From: Hymenobacter sediminis
GTDB taxonomy: Bacteria; Bacteroidota; Bacteroidia; Cytophagales; Hymenobacteraceae
DNA: 64,000 bases
NCBI RefSeq assembly: GCF_003231285.1
Contig: NZ_QKNS01000001.1
Span: forward strand, 806,001 to 870,000
Direction of reading: 5' to 3'
Below, in pieces: positions 1 through 9,534 of the stretch. The first letter of the stretch is position 1. Each line of letters opens with the position of its first letter. The notes under the pieces are model-generated. The model worked only from the letters and a program-made list of their open reading frames with translations, was not told where the DNA came from and ran no database searches. The translations under genes and the position numbers were made by a program.

Positions 1-2
1 CT

Positions 3-833
3 ATCCCGGCTGAGCTTACCGATATAGAAGAACCCGAGCAGAAAGAAACCCAGAAGCTGTGGCGGCGGCTGCGGCTGGGTGGCGGCTATGCCGTGGGCTC
101 CTACAATCCAAACGTCAACTTCTCGCGCGCCGATGGCCGCACGAGCTCTACCGCAGTTACTAACGCTCTGCGCGACTATTACCAGGAAGAAGCCGAGGAT
201 GAGTTCCGCCGCAACCTGCGGGCTGGGGTTAGCCAACGGGCTGCTTTGCTGGTTTCCTACGCCCTGAACAAGCACTGGACGGTTACTTCCGGCGCCGAAG
301 TGGCTGAGCAGCGTGCCAGCTCCGCTACCTCCTATGGATTCGTGAATGGCAAGCAGGTAGGCCCTACGGCCGCCGACCTGTTTAACCGCCCGGCAGCGTA
401 CAGCCCGGCACCGGTTCAGCCGCGCGTGACCAACTACCGCTACCGCTCCGCCGCCGTGCCCGTGAGCGTGCGCTACGGCTCTACCAAACAGGGCCTTTCC
501 CTGTACGCCAAGGTAGGAGCGGCCGTAAGCGTACTGTTGAGCAGCCGCTCCGAGGTAGAAGGGACCCCGCAAGCTACCCTCAACTACACCCTAAAATCGG
601 CGGAGTCGCCGTACCGGCAGATACTGACCTCGGTGCGCGGCGGTACAGGAGTTCGTTATCAGCCTACGGCCTCGGGCTGGAACGTAGTGGTAGGCCCCAC
701 GGCCGAGGCTGGACTGACTACCCTCAACGCTAACCCTAATCAACATGGCTCGCGCCAGAGCCGGCCTTACAGCTTCGGCCTGGAAGCCAGCGTAGAGTTC
801 GGCGCGGCCAAGCCCCAACCCATTACCCAATAG
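3..833 (+). CDS. Outer-membrane beta-barrel protein, 5'-truncated by the window edge
   Basis: The frame is open from base 3 to the stop at 831-833, so the start lies before the window; 276 residues are visible. After a short acidic linker the sequence becomes Gly/Tyr/Ser-rich with alternating hydrophobic positions (R-L-R-L-G-G-G-Y near residue 22, ending F-G-L-E-A-S-V-E-F-G). That pattern fits amphipathic strands of a Bacteroidota outer-membrane barrel. In that group such barrels often follow an N-terminal cytoplasmic and transmembrane part, which would be outside the window. No enzymatic motif is visible. The GTG at 93 is an internal Val codon, not the start. The barrel call is by composition only and the exact family is unknown. 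Confidence 0.6.
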   Translation: MPAELTDIEEPEQKETQKLWRRLRLGGGYAVGSYNPNVNFSRADGRTSSTAVTNALRDYYQEEAEDEFRRNLRAGVSQRAALLVSYALNKHWTVTSGAEVAEQRASSATSYGFVNGKQVGPTAADLFNRPAAYSPAPVQPRVTNYRYRSAAVPVSVRYGSTKQGLSLYAKVGAAVSVLLSSRSEVEGTPQATLNYTLKSAESPYRQILTSVRGGTGVRYQPTASGWNVVVGPTAEAGLTTLNANPNQHGSRQSRPYSFGLEASVEFGAAKPQPITQ

Positions 834-860
834 TCGGAGTCCGGGAGCTCCTTTTCTTTC

Positions 861-1223
861 ATGAGCCGCTTACGCATTTGCTTTCTGTTGTGGCTTTTCC
901 TGCTGGGAGGAGCTACTTCCTGCTCCGATGCCCTGGAGGAACCCGCCAGCCTTACCTGCCCCAATAACTTTGCTGCTACCCTTATTGAGGAGCTCAAGCA
1001 GAAACCCAAACAAACACCGGCAGCCGAGGTAATCCAGTACACCTACCAGAACCGCAGGGTGTACCTCGTAACCGGCGGCACCGGCTTCAACTACCTCTTT
1101 GATGCCTGCGGCAACGTGCTATGTGCTGCCACCCTGGGCCCCAGCAACGATGGCGACGGCCGCTGCACCGATTTCGCTACCGCCGCCACCGACCCCCTCG
1201 TGATCTGGCGCGACCCACGGTAG
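861..1223 (+). CDS. Small lipoprotein, first of a tandem paralogue pair
   Basis: 120 residues. The N-terminus has a basic residue, a hydrophobic stretch and a lipobox-like T-S-C near residue 21, so it is probably a lipoprotein. The mature part holds K-P-K-Q-x-P-A-A-E, Y-T-Y-Q-x-x-R-V-Y, G-D-G-R-C-x-D-F and W-R-D-P-R, all repeated in the next gene. The spacing of the Cys residues suggests a disulphide-bonded small fold. It resembles the uncharacterised Bacteroidota lipoproteins that I recall as DUF6970, but this was not searched. It follows the barrel gene by 27 bp and may be cotranscribed with it. Function unknown. Confidence 0.72.
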   Translation: MSRLRICFLLWLFLLGGATSCSDALEEPASLTCPNNFAATLIEELKQKPKQTPAAEVIQYTYQNRRVYLVTGGTGFNYLFDACGNVLCAATLGPSNDGDGRCTDFATAATDPLVIWRDPR

Positions 1224-1262
1224 AGGTGAGCATATTAGTCTAACCTTTCATTGTTATACATC

Positions 1263-1610
1263 ATGAGGAAGATAATATGCTTGCTGGTACTGGTAGGCAC
1301 CATGCTGAGCCTGACGCAGTGCAAAGAGGATAAAGACGTGTGCGAGGAGAAAATTCAGCTCAAGATTGAAGAGCTAAGAGGAAAACCCAAGCAGAACCCG
1401 GCAGCCGAAATCTGGGAATATACTTATCAGGGCCAACGGGTATATACGATTTCAGCGAATTGCTGCGACCAGTACAACATGGTGTATGATGAATGTCTAA
1501 ACCCTATTTGTGCTCCTAGCGGTGGGCTCTCTGGAAAAGGCGACGGCCGCTGCCCCGATTTTTCTTCTGCTGCTACCGACGGCAAGCTCGTGTGGCGCGA
1601 CCCGCGGTAG
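1263..1610 (+). CDS. Small lipoprotein, second paralogue
   Basis: 115 residues from the ATG at 1263; a TTG four codons earlier is less likely because the ATG opens directly into a Lys-Arg-hydrophobic signal (M-R-K-I-I-C). The lipobox-like T-Q-C is near residue 20. The mature part matches the preceding gene along its length (shared K-P-K-Q, A-A-E, Y-T-Y-Q, R-V-Y, G-D-G-R-C, W-R-D-P-R) but has an extra Cys pair in the middle (N-C-C-D). A tandem duplication followed by divergence is the simplest explanation. Exported to an envelope membrane; role unknown. Confidence 0.72.
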   Translation: MRKIICLLVLVGTMLSLTQCKEDKDVCEEKIQLKIEELRGKPKQNPAAEIWEYTYQGQRVYTISANCCDQYNMVYDECLNPICAPSGGLSGKGDGRCPDFSSAATDGKLVWRDPR

Positions 1611-1666
1611 GAGCCGGTTGCTGCTGAGACAGAAAGTTTCTTGTAAACCGGCTTACTACTTGGCCT

Positions 1667-2128
1667 ATGACGCGGTACTGTTGCCTGTTGTTAGTGCTTT
1701 TGCTGCTGGGATGCAGCAAGAAAGAAGAAGCGCTGGACTTTGTACCAGGGCAGGTAGCAATTGGCACCCAAGATGCCACCACAATACCGCAGCTGTTCAC
1801 TCTTGCCAACGCACGTGGCCTGTCCGTGGTCTATGTGTTTCCGGCGCGTTATAGCTCCACGTTACCCTCTGACAGCCTCGACTACCTGCGCCGGCAACTG
1901 GCTACCAAAGCCTACGCCAACGCCCCCGATTGGCCTGTGCAGATAGCACACAACGTCCAAACCAATACTGTGCAGCTCACCATCCGGCTGGTAGATATGA
2001 CCGTCCCAAATCAGCAGGATTGGCTAACTACGGTGCAGGACTTGCGGCTTCAGGAGCTACCCGGCGGCAAATCAGCCTTGTTGCAGGTGCCTATAGGAGA
2101 AGAAAAACGGTGGGTGGCAGAGCTCTAG
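1667..2128 (+). CDS. Hypothetical lipoprotein
   Basis: 153 residues with a hydrophobic N-terminal segment ending L-L-G-C-S near residue 16, a clear lipobox. The mature part is a mixed alpha/beta sequence with no motif I recognise. It lies 57 bp after the paralogue pair on the same strand and is followed by a hairpin terminator at 2213-2240, so the four genes from the window edge may form one transcription unit. Function unknown. Confidence 0.65.
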   Translation: MTRYCCLLLVLLLLGCSKKEEALDFVPGQVAIGTQDATTIPQLFTLANARGLSVVYVFPARYSSTLPSDSLDYLRRQLATKAYANAPDWPVQIAHNVQTNTVQLTIRLVDMTVPNQQDWLTTVQDLRLQELPGGKSALLQVPIGEEKRWVAEL

Positions 2129-2212
2129 CAAAGCGCTGCGCTCCGCTGGGAAGAGCTCAACCACATAAATAGGCGGGTGCCGCATTAACTGATTTGTAAT
2201 CCGAAGGGAAAA

Positions 2213-2240
2213 CCTGTCCGCCAGCCGGACGGGTTTTTTC
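2213..2240 (+). terminator. Rho-independent terminator after the lipoprotein gene
   Basis: An eight-pair GC-rich stem (CC-GTCCG against CGGAC-GG, one T-G wobble) with a short loop, followed by TTTTTT. It lies 85 bp after the lipoprotein stop and before uvrB. Confidence 0.8.
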
Positions 2241-2298
2241 TTTTTCCGGGAAACCTCCCTCTATTGAATTCAGTTATCATAGGCTACCCTTTCTGGCC

Positions 2299-2306
2299 TA
2301 TCTTTC
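2299..2306 (+). promoter_or_regulatory. Candidate -7 box of uvrB
   Basis: TATCTTTC differs from the Bacteroidota -7 consensus TAnnTTTG at the last base only. It ends five bases before the uvrB ATG, leaving no room for a ribosome binding site, so the transcript would be leaderless or nearly so. No -33 TTG is obvious. Confidence 0.45.
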
Positions 2307-2311
2307 CCCGC

Positions 2312-4348
<2,037 letters not shown>

Positions 4349-4357
4349 CCGTTCCGG

Positions 4358-4427
4358 CACGATTGTAGAAAACAGGAGGGGTAGGGGAGCCACGGCTTTC
4401 CTACCCCTTCTGTTTTCTACAATCGTG
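4358..4427 (+). repeat. 70-nt near-perfect hairpin between uvrB and a secreted-protein gene
   Basis: The two 34-nt arms (4358-4391 and 4394-4427) pair at every position in the + strand RNA: 31 Watson-Crick and 3 G-U pairs around a 2-nt centre. On the opposite strand the same three positions would be A-C mismatches, so the structure favours + transcripts. No T-run follows and the arm ends seven bases before the ATG at 4435. It could end uvrB transcription, block translation of the next gene, or be a processing site. Confidence 0.85.
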
Positions 4428-4434
4428 TTTCGCT

Positions 4435-4953
4435 ATGAAGCCATTTATACGCCTGTTCTCGCTTGTATTACCAGCTGTGCTGCTGGGGCAGTTGGCCGTC
4501 GCTCAGAGCCCCAACCCCGTCCGGGGCCGCCACCCGGAGCTACCCAAGCTGCCAGACGCCGCTTTGCAACCAGTAGCCAGCACTACCAAGCTCCCGGCGG
4601 CCAACGGTGTGCGGTATCAGTACCAGCAAGTACGTCTCTACAACGACCAATGCATTTATCTGGCCCCGGCTTGGCGCGGCAACACCAAGCTGGCACCAAA
4701 AAAGGCCGGCCTTTTCTCCGGCCCCGACCTTGGGGAGCTAGACGGAATGCTGCTTACTACCCTCAATGAGTTGGCCGAAGCCGGTTGGGAGCTGGTAGAA
4801 GTCCAAACTTCGGTACAGCCCCTGAAGGCCACGCAAAAGCAGGAAACTACCCTGGCTTATAACGACCCGCAGCAACCGACCTACACCACCACTACCGCCC
4901 TTGAAAGTCTGACCCAGACCCGCTACCTACTGCGGCGGCCTATCAGCAAGTAA
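4435..4953 (+). CDS. Secreted hypothetical protein
   Basis: 172 residues with a typical Sec signal peptide (K-P-F-I-R-L-F-S-L, cleavage likely after A-V-A-Q near residue 23). The mature part is Pro-rich at first, then has a segment L-N-E-L-A-E-A-G-W-E-L-V resembling the Gly-Trp-Glu core of DUF4177-like small domains; that likeness is weak. It probably resides in the periplasm. The start codon sits seven bases after the long hairpin at 4358-4427, so access to the ribosome may be controlled by that structure. Function unknown. Confidence 0.65.
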   Translation: MKPFIRLFSLVLPAVLLGQLAVAQSPNPVRGRHPELPKLPDAALQPVASTTKLPAANGVRYQYQQVRLYNDQCIYLAPAWRGNTKLAPKKAGLFSGPDLGELDGMLLTTLNELAEAGWELVEVQTSVQPLKATQKQETTLAYNDPQQPTYTTTTALESLTQTRYLLRRPISK

Positions 4954-5137
4954 GTCCTACCCCCCGCTGCCACCCCAAACCTCGTTCCTTGAGCTAAAGG
5001 TGAGGCAGAAAGTCAACAAAGAATAAAGCCCGTCTATTCCGGCTGCTTTAGCTGAATCCGGTACCTTCGGCCGGCCAGTTCCCCGCAATGCTTCGTCTGA
5101 TCGGAGCAGAGAAGCTGGCATCAGGAAGGCTACTGAT

Positions 5138-6670
5138 ATGATATACCCGTTACAAACCTGGTTTCGGCGGCATCCGGCCCGGGCCTTATATGTGTTGCTG
5201 CTGTTGCTGACGGTTGTGCCGTTGGTTTATGGGATGTACCACGAGCCCATTCACCTGTGGGATGAATCGAGGATAGCGGTAAATGCGGCCGAAATGGCGC
5301 TGAACCGCAACTGGCTGGTTACTCACTTCGAGGGCCAACCGGATTTATGGAACACCAAGCCGCCGCTGCTGATCTGGCTGCAGGCGCTTTGTATTCGGCT
5401 GCTGGGCTTTACGGAGCTGGCCATCCGCCTACCCATACTGGTGGCTGTAATAGTTACCGTTAGCCTGCTGTACTGGTTTAGCGTGCGGGTGCTGCGCAGT
5501 GTGCCCGCCGGGCTATTCGCCGGGCTGGTGCTGCTGACTTCCGGCGGCTATTTCCGGGTGCACGTAGCCCGCTCCGGCGACTACGACGGCCTATTGGTGT
5601 TGTGGGAGTTACTGCTGATGGTGGGCTTCTTTCGGTATCTGGAGCTGAGAAAAAGCCGCGACTGGTGGCTCTTCACCGCCGCCCTGATCTGTGCCGTCCT
5701 GACCAAAGGAGTAGCCGGACTGCTGGGCTTGCCCGGCTTAGCGGTGTATGTGCTCTGGCAGGGCAAGCTAGGCGAACTGATTACCGATAAAAAGCTCTAT
5801 GCATCCATCGGGTTGTTTGTGCTGCTGATAGGAGGCTACTATGCGGCTCACGAGTGGGCCACGCCCGGCTACTGGCAAGCCGTGCAGGAAAACGAGCTGG
5901 GTGGCCGGTACACTACCCCCCTCAACAACCTTGGCGGCCCCTGGAATTTCTATCTGCAGTATCTCAAAATGCGGCATTTTGTGCCGTGGATAGGTTTTTT
6001 GCTGCCGGCGGCGTTGCTGGCTTGGTTGCAGCCAGATATGCGGCAGCGCCGGGCTGTTGGGCTTCTGCTGCTGTTTAGCGGTAGCTGGCTGGCCGTAATC
6101 AGCTCGGCCACCACCAAAATGGCCTGGTACGAAGCGCCCGTGTACCCCGCCCTTGCCCTGATAGTAGGCCTAGGCCTAGCCTGGATTTGGCAAGCTATGT
6201 ACCCTGTCTACGTAGCCCGCTACCTGCCCGAATCAGTCGGCTTGCTGCTGGGTACAGCCCTTATCTTTCTGCTGCCCTACCGCGACATGACTATAGATCT
6301 GCGCACGGAAGTGCAGCACAACAACGAGTACGATGCTTATACTGCCCATCTGAAAGCCGCCTCGGCTGCCGGCGCCCGTGCGCTAACCGTGGTAGTCCCC
6401 GATGTCATCCAGAGTCCAACAATTTCTACCCCGCATGATCCTGGCCGTGACTATGCCCCGGTTTTCACCTTCTACCAGCTGGCCTACCAGCAAGAGCTGG
6501 GCCTGCAACTAACGCTGCGCAATCAGCGCCAGCTTGGGGCCCTGCACACCGCTGATACAGTTGTGGTGTGTGATGCCCGGCTTCGGCAGCAACTGGCAGC
6601 TCGGTTTACGCTGCGCCCTGTCCAGGAGGTAGGAGCTTGCCAGACACTGGTGGTTGAGGCTCCCCGGTAG
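5138..6670 (+). CDS. Glycosyltransferase family 39-type membrane protein
   Basis: 510 residues with about ten hydrophobic segments. The first periplasmic loop carries W-D-E-S-R (residues about 41-45) followed by the conserved stretch around N-T-K-P-P (about 70), the signature of PMT/ArnT-like polyprenyl-phosphate-sugar transferases in which the acidic residue is catalytic. Such enzymes transfer a sugar from a lipid carrier to lipid A, protein or another acceptor on the periplasmic side. The C-terminal region after about residue 370 is soluble. No neighbour identifies the acceptor. The 185 bp upstream show no promoter I can support. Confidence 0.8.
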   Translation: MIYPLQTWFRRHPARALYVLLLLLTVVPLVYGMYHEPIHLWDESRIAVNAAEMALNRNWLVTHFEGQPDLWNTKPPLLIWLQALCIRLLGFTELAIRLPILVAVIVTVSLLYWFSVRVLRSVPAGLFAGLVLLTSGGYFRVHVARSGDYDGLLVLWELLLMVGFFRYLELRKSRDWWLFTAALICAVLTKGVAGLLGLPGLAVYVLWQGKLGELITDKKLYASIGLFVLLIGGYYAAHEWATPGYWQAVQENELGGRYTTPLNNLGGPWNFYLQYLKMRHFVPWIGFLLPAALLAWLQPDMRQRRAVGLLLLFSGSWLAVISSATTKMAWYEAPVYPALALIVGLGLAWIWQAMYPVYVARYLPESVGLLLGTALIFLLPYRDMTIDLRTEVQHNNEYDAYTAHLKAASAAGARALTVVVPDVIQSPTISTPHDPGRDYAPVFTFYQLAYQQELGLQLTLRNQRQLGALHTADTVVVCDARLRQQLAARFTLRPVQEVGACQTLVVEAPR

Positions 6671-6696
6671 GGTAGCAAATTTGAATTCTGAGAATG

Positions 6697-6742
6697 GAGA
6701 GCTAATCCCCATCCTCACACATGAGCAAGGGAGTTAGCTCTC
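6697..6742. terminator. Bidirectional terminator between convergent genes
   Basis: GAGAGCTAA and TTAGCTCTC form a perfect nine-pair stem extended by a short TCCC/GGGA helix. It sits between the stops of the GT39-type gene and the opposing HAD gene, touching the latter's stop codon. Confidence 0.55.
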
Positions 6743-7452
6743 TAGCCTTTATCTGCTTCCGTGAGGTAGGTGAGTACATCCGGTAAGGTGGCTACCTGCT
6801 TGAACGCGAGGCCGACGAGTTGCTCGGCGGGGACTTCCTCCATAATCCAGGTGGTGTGGTAGGGGATGTGCACAGCCTGGCCCCCCAGCCGGACCACCGG
6901 CAGCACATCCGACTTCAGGGAGTTGCCAATCATCAGAAACTCCTCGGGGCGCACTTGGTAGCGCGTAAGCAGGCGCTGATAGGTGGCTTCGTTCTTCTCA
7001 CTTACTATTTCCACATGGTCAAATAGGTCGCCGAGGCCGGAACGGGCCAACTTGCTTTCCTGGTCGAACAGGTCGCCTTTGGTCAGCAGCATCAGTGGGA
7101 AGCCACGCTCTTTCAGAGTGGCCAGCACCTCGGGCACATCCGGCAGCAACTCAATCGGAAAGCTGAGCAGGTGTTTGCCGTGGTCGAGAATATGCTGGAT
7201 TTCAGTGCCGGTTACCTTGCCATCGGTTAGCTGAATCACGGTTTCGATCATCGAGAGCATAAACGACTTGGCACCGTAGCCGAACAGGTGCATATTCTGG
7301 CGTTGTACCTCGTAGAAGCGGCTCCCGATGACGTTGGGCTCGCCGTAATGAGTCAGCAACTCATATAGCTGGGCTTCGGCGTAGTCGAAGTATGGTTGGT
7401 TGGGCCACAGCGTATCGTCGGCGTCGAAGGCAATGAGGCGGGGAGTAGGCAT
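6742..7452 (-). CDS. HAD family hydrolase
   Basis: Phosphatase-type haloacid dehalogenase superfamily enzyme of 236 residues, starting at the ATG at 7452; a TTG at 7473 would add seven residues. Motif I is D-A-D-D-T-L-W, with the first Asp the nucleophile and the second the acid/base. Motif II is the Thr of L-L-T-K-G-D, motif III the Lys before the S-E-K segment, and motif IV I-G-N-S-L-K-S-D, which binds magnesium. A helical cap lies between motifs I and II. Substrate cannot be told from sequence. It is divergent from the acetyltransferase-like gene at 7508, with 55 bp between them. Confidence 0.88.
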   Translation of the reverse strand: MPTPRLIAFDADDTLWPNQPYFDYAEAQLYELLTHYGEPNVIGSRFYEVQRQNMHLFGYGAKSFMLSMIETVIQLTDGKVTGTEIQHILDHGKHLLSFPIELLPDVPEVLATLKERGFPLMLLTKGDLFDQESKLARSGLGDLFDHVEIVSEKNEATYQRLLTRYQVRPEEFLMIGNSLKSDVLPVVRLGGQAVHIPYHTTWIMEEVPAEQLVGLAFKQVATLPDVLTYLTEADKG

Positions 7453-7507
7453 AAAAGCAGAGGTAGGGGGCAAAACAGCAAGCCAAAGTTACCGAACTTG
7501 CTGCCCT

Positions 7508-8155
7508 ATGAAGCAGCTTGTAGACCTCAGCACCTGGAGCCGACAGGAACATTTTACTTTCTTTTCAGCCTTTGAAGAGCCGTTCTTTGGTCTGGTGGCG
7601 GAGGTAGATGCAAGCCAGGCCTACGCGCGGGCCAAAAGCCTGGGCGTGTCGTTTTTTCAGCTCTACTTGCACAGCGCCCTCACAGCCGTAAACGCAGTAG
7701 AGGCCTTGCGCTACCGCATCGAGGATGGGCAGGTGTACCGCTACGACCAGATTCATGCATCGGCTACGCTCACCCGCCCCGATCATACGTTTGCGTTTTC
7801 CTTCGTGCCGTACGCGGCTTCTCTCACGGAATTTGGGGTAGGGCTGACGGCCGAAATGGAAGCAGTGCGCCAAAGTAACGGGCTGCGCCTGAGCCCCGCC
7901 ACGGCCCGCCCCGATGTTATTCACTTCTCAGCCATTCCCTGGGTGACCTTCACTGGCCTCACCCACGCCCGCGCCTTCGCTCACCCCGACAGCATTCCGA
8001 AAATTTCGGTAGGTAGGGCGCGCCGACAAGGTGAGGCCCTGCTGTTACCGGTATCCATCAACGTGCACCACGGCCTGGCCGACGGCTACCACGTAGGGCT
8101 GTTTCTGGAGGCTTTTCAGCGGGAACTGAATGCCGGGGCCGGCACCGTGGGGTAG
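7508..8155 (+). CDS. Chloramphenicol acetyltransferase (type A) family protein
   Basis: 215 residues from the ATG at 7508; the frame extends upstream into the HAD gene but that part is not credible. The catalytic motif H-H-G-L-A-D-G, close to the CAT consensus H-H-x-x-x-D-G, lies near the C-terminus, with the His acting as general base for acyl transfer from acetyl-CoA. The N-terminal W-x-R-x-x-H-F-x-F-F also matches the family. True CAT enzymes are trimers of about 215 residues. Chromosomal members in Bacteroidota are often not proven resistance genes, so the acceptor remains unknown. Confidence 0.85.
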   Translation: MKQLVDLSTWSRQEHFTFFSAFEEPFFGLVAEVDASQAYARAKSLGVSFFQLYLHSALTAVNAVEALRYRIEDGQVYRYDQIHASATLTRPDHTFAFSFVPYAASLTEFGVGLTAEMEAVRQSNGLRLSPATARPDVIHFSAIPWVTFTGLTHARAFAHPDSIPKISVGRARRQGEALLLPVSINVHHGLADGYHVGLFLEAFQRELNAGAGTVG

Positions 8156-8217
8156 GGTCAGCAAACCCCAATGCGGAACAGTATAAGCCAGCGCCAACCA
8201 TTGCAGAAAACAGCTGC

Positions 8218-9105
8218 TTACTTGGGCCGCCAGGTAAAGCGCAGCCCGGGCCCACCCCCGAAAGCGCTGAACTGACCCGGGGCGAAGCCGCTTTGCCAAG
8301 TAGGGGTAAAGCTCATGCCCTCGGGCAGGCGCGGCTTGCGGCCCCAACGGTTGCGGTGAGTTAGGTAGCCCAAGTGCGCCGACAAAATTCCGAAGCCGGC
8401 GCCTGCCACCACGTCGCTCTGCCAGTGTTTGTTGTTGATCATGCGTAAAGCCGCCACGCTGGTGGCAATGGTATAAGCCCCGATGCCGTACCACTGGCTT
8501 TTGTTGCGGAACTCGTTGTGCACAATGCTGGCCGCTAGAAAGGCCTGCGCCGTGTGCCCCGACGGAAACGACAGGTTATCGGAACCATCGGGCCGGGTTT
8601 CGCGGCTCAGGTGTTTCACGGCAAACACGGTGCTCAGCATAATCAGCTCACTTTTTAGCACCACCAGCCCCACGTTTATCCGGTCGTTTCTCGACTCTAC
8701 CCCCGCCAGCGCCACCAATCCCAACTCCGCGTACGGTGCGAAAATCAGAATGTCATCGGCCTTGGTCCGGAAGGTAGGAAACAGCTTGTGAATGTCGCGG
8801 TTGGCCTCTTGGTTGGTATAGAAGCCGCCTCCATTGAATGTGTAGGCCCCGTAACCGATGAGCACAGCGGGCACGACCACCGCCTTCACCAGCTTGCCTT
8901 TGTACCAGGGCTGCTTTACTGGGTCTGGCACGCCGGCCGGGTTTTCAAACTTATGGGTGGTATCGGTGGGAGTAGTGGGGGTAGGAGCAGGAGCAACTTG
9001 GGCCCCGACGGGCGCCAAGGACGCAACACTAAGCGTGAGGCTCAGCGCAGCCCGCTGAAAGAAAGAGCGTATCAAAGCACGAGTAGGTAAAAGTGAGCCA
9101 ATCAA
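8218..9105 (-). CDS. PAP2 superfamily phosphatase, exported
   Basis: 295 residues. All three PAP2 motifs are present: K-H-L-S-R-E-T-R-P (K-x6-R-P), P-S-G-H, and R-M-I-N-N-K-H-W-Q-S-D (R-x5-H-x3-D), giving the catalytic His pair. An N-terminal hydrophobic stretch ending A-Q looks like a signal peptide, followed by a Pro/Thr-rich linker. Likely role: hydrolysis of lipid phosphates such as undecaprenyl pyrophosphate at the periplasmic face. The start is uncertain: no ATG precedes the signal, and the best candidates are TTG at 9105 or TTG at 9075. It is convergent with the CAT-family gene. Confidence 0.85.
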   Translation of the reverse strand: MIGSLLPTRALIRSFFQRAALSLTLSVASLAPVGAQVAPAPTPTTPTDTTHKFENPAGVPDPVKQPWYKGKLVKAVVVPAVLIGYGAYTFNGGGFYTNQEANRDIHKLFPTFRTKADDILIFAPYAELGLVALAGVESRNDRINVGLVVLKSELIMLSTVFAVKHLSRETRPDGSDNLSFPSGHTAQAFLAASIVHNEFRNKSQWYGIGAYTIATSVAALRMINNKHWQSDVVAGAGFGILSAHLGYLTHRNRWGRKPRLPEGMSFTPTWQSGFAPGQFSAFGGGPGLRFTWRPK

Positions 9106-9288
9106 GATGACTGTGCCGCTGAAGGATAAGCAGGAAATGCTGTACGCACAGAGCGCCTACCCCGCCGGAGTATCTGAACGTTCTATTGGTTCACTTTTAG
9201 TATTTCCGCCCAGCATTCGCGCATGTTTTCCGCCGGAGAGGAGGTAGGCAGCCTGTTGCTTTGTATGCCCCGCAGTAGTTGCCGCCAA

Positions 9289-9322
9289 CAAAAAAGCCAC
9301 CCGCCTCAAAAGGCAAGTGGCT
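9289..9322 (-). terminator. Stranded terminator of tRNA-Gly(CCC)
   Basis: On the - strand AGCCACTTGCC and GGCGGGTGGCT pair around a short loop and are followed by TTTTTT. It lies just beyond the left att repeat, as expected for the original terminator of the tRNA-Gly gene before the island inserted; it is now 14.4 kb from the intact tRNA. The rest of the 9106-9534 gap holds the att repeat, the integrase-site repeats and otherwise no gene I can support. Confidence 0.7.
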
Positions 9323-9328
9323 GATTTA

Positions 9329-9378
9329 GAATGAGCGGGAAACGAGGCTCGAACTCGCGACCCTCAGCTTGGGAAGCT
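9329..9378. repeat. attL: direct repeat of the tRNA-Gly(CCC) 3' half
   Basis: These 50 bases are identical to 23723-23772. They cover the tRNA from the anticodon stem through the T arm to the acceptor end, plus five bases beyond. With two mismatches the identity extends back to 9315 (64 bp). The D arm and 5' half are missing, so this is not a functional tRNA. The arrangement is classic for tyrosine-recombinase integration into a tRNA 3' end. Confidence 0.93.
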
Positions 9379-9492
9379 ATATATCTTATTTGCTCAAGGG
9401 TAACTAATATTGCTCATGGCTTACGGTAAGGGCATTTTGAGCTGCTTTTAGTCATATGTCTCACTATCGTTACTCCGGTTTTTGTTATACTT

Positions 9493-9511
9493 GTGTAATC
9501 CGGCGTGTAAT
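9493..9511 (+). repeat. Tandem GTGTAAT sites, candidate integrase arm sites (left)
   Basis: GTGTAAT occurs at 9493-9499 and 9505-9511, twelve bases apart. The same doublet with the same spacing and orientation recurs at 23657-23675 just inside the other island end. Paired short repeats flanking att cores are typical arm-type binding sites of tyrosine integrases. They lie 24 bp before the integrase start, so they may also autoregulate it. Confidence 0.6.
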
Positions 9512-9534
9512 TAACAACTCACCGATGACACAAC

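Noticed and set aside
7400..7507. Upstream extension of the CAT-family gene
   Set aside because: It overlaps the HAD gene on the other strand and the family N-terminus begins at the ATG at 7508.
9329..9378. A second tRNA-Gly gene at the left island end
   Set aside because: Only the 3' half from the anticodon stem is present; the D arm and 5' acceptor are missing, so it is an att remnant.
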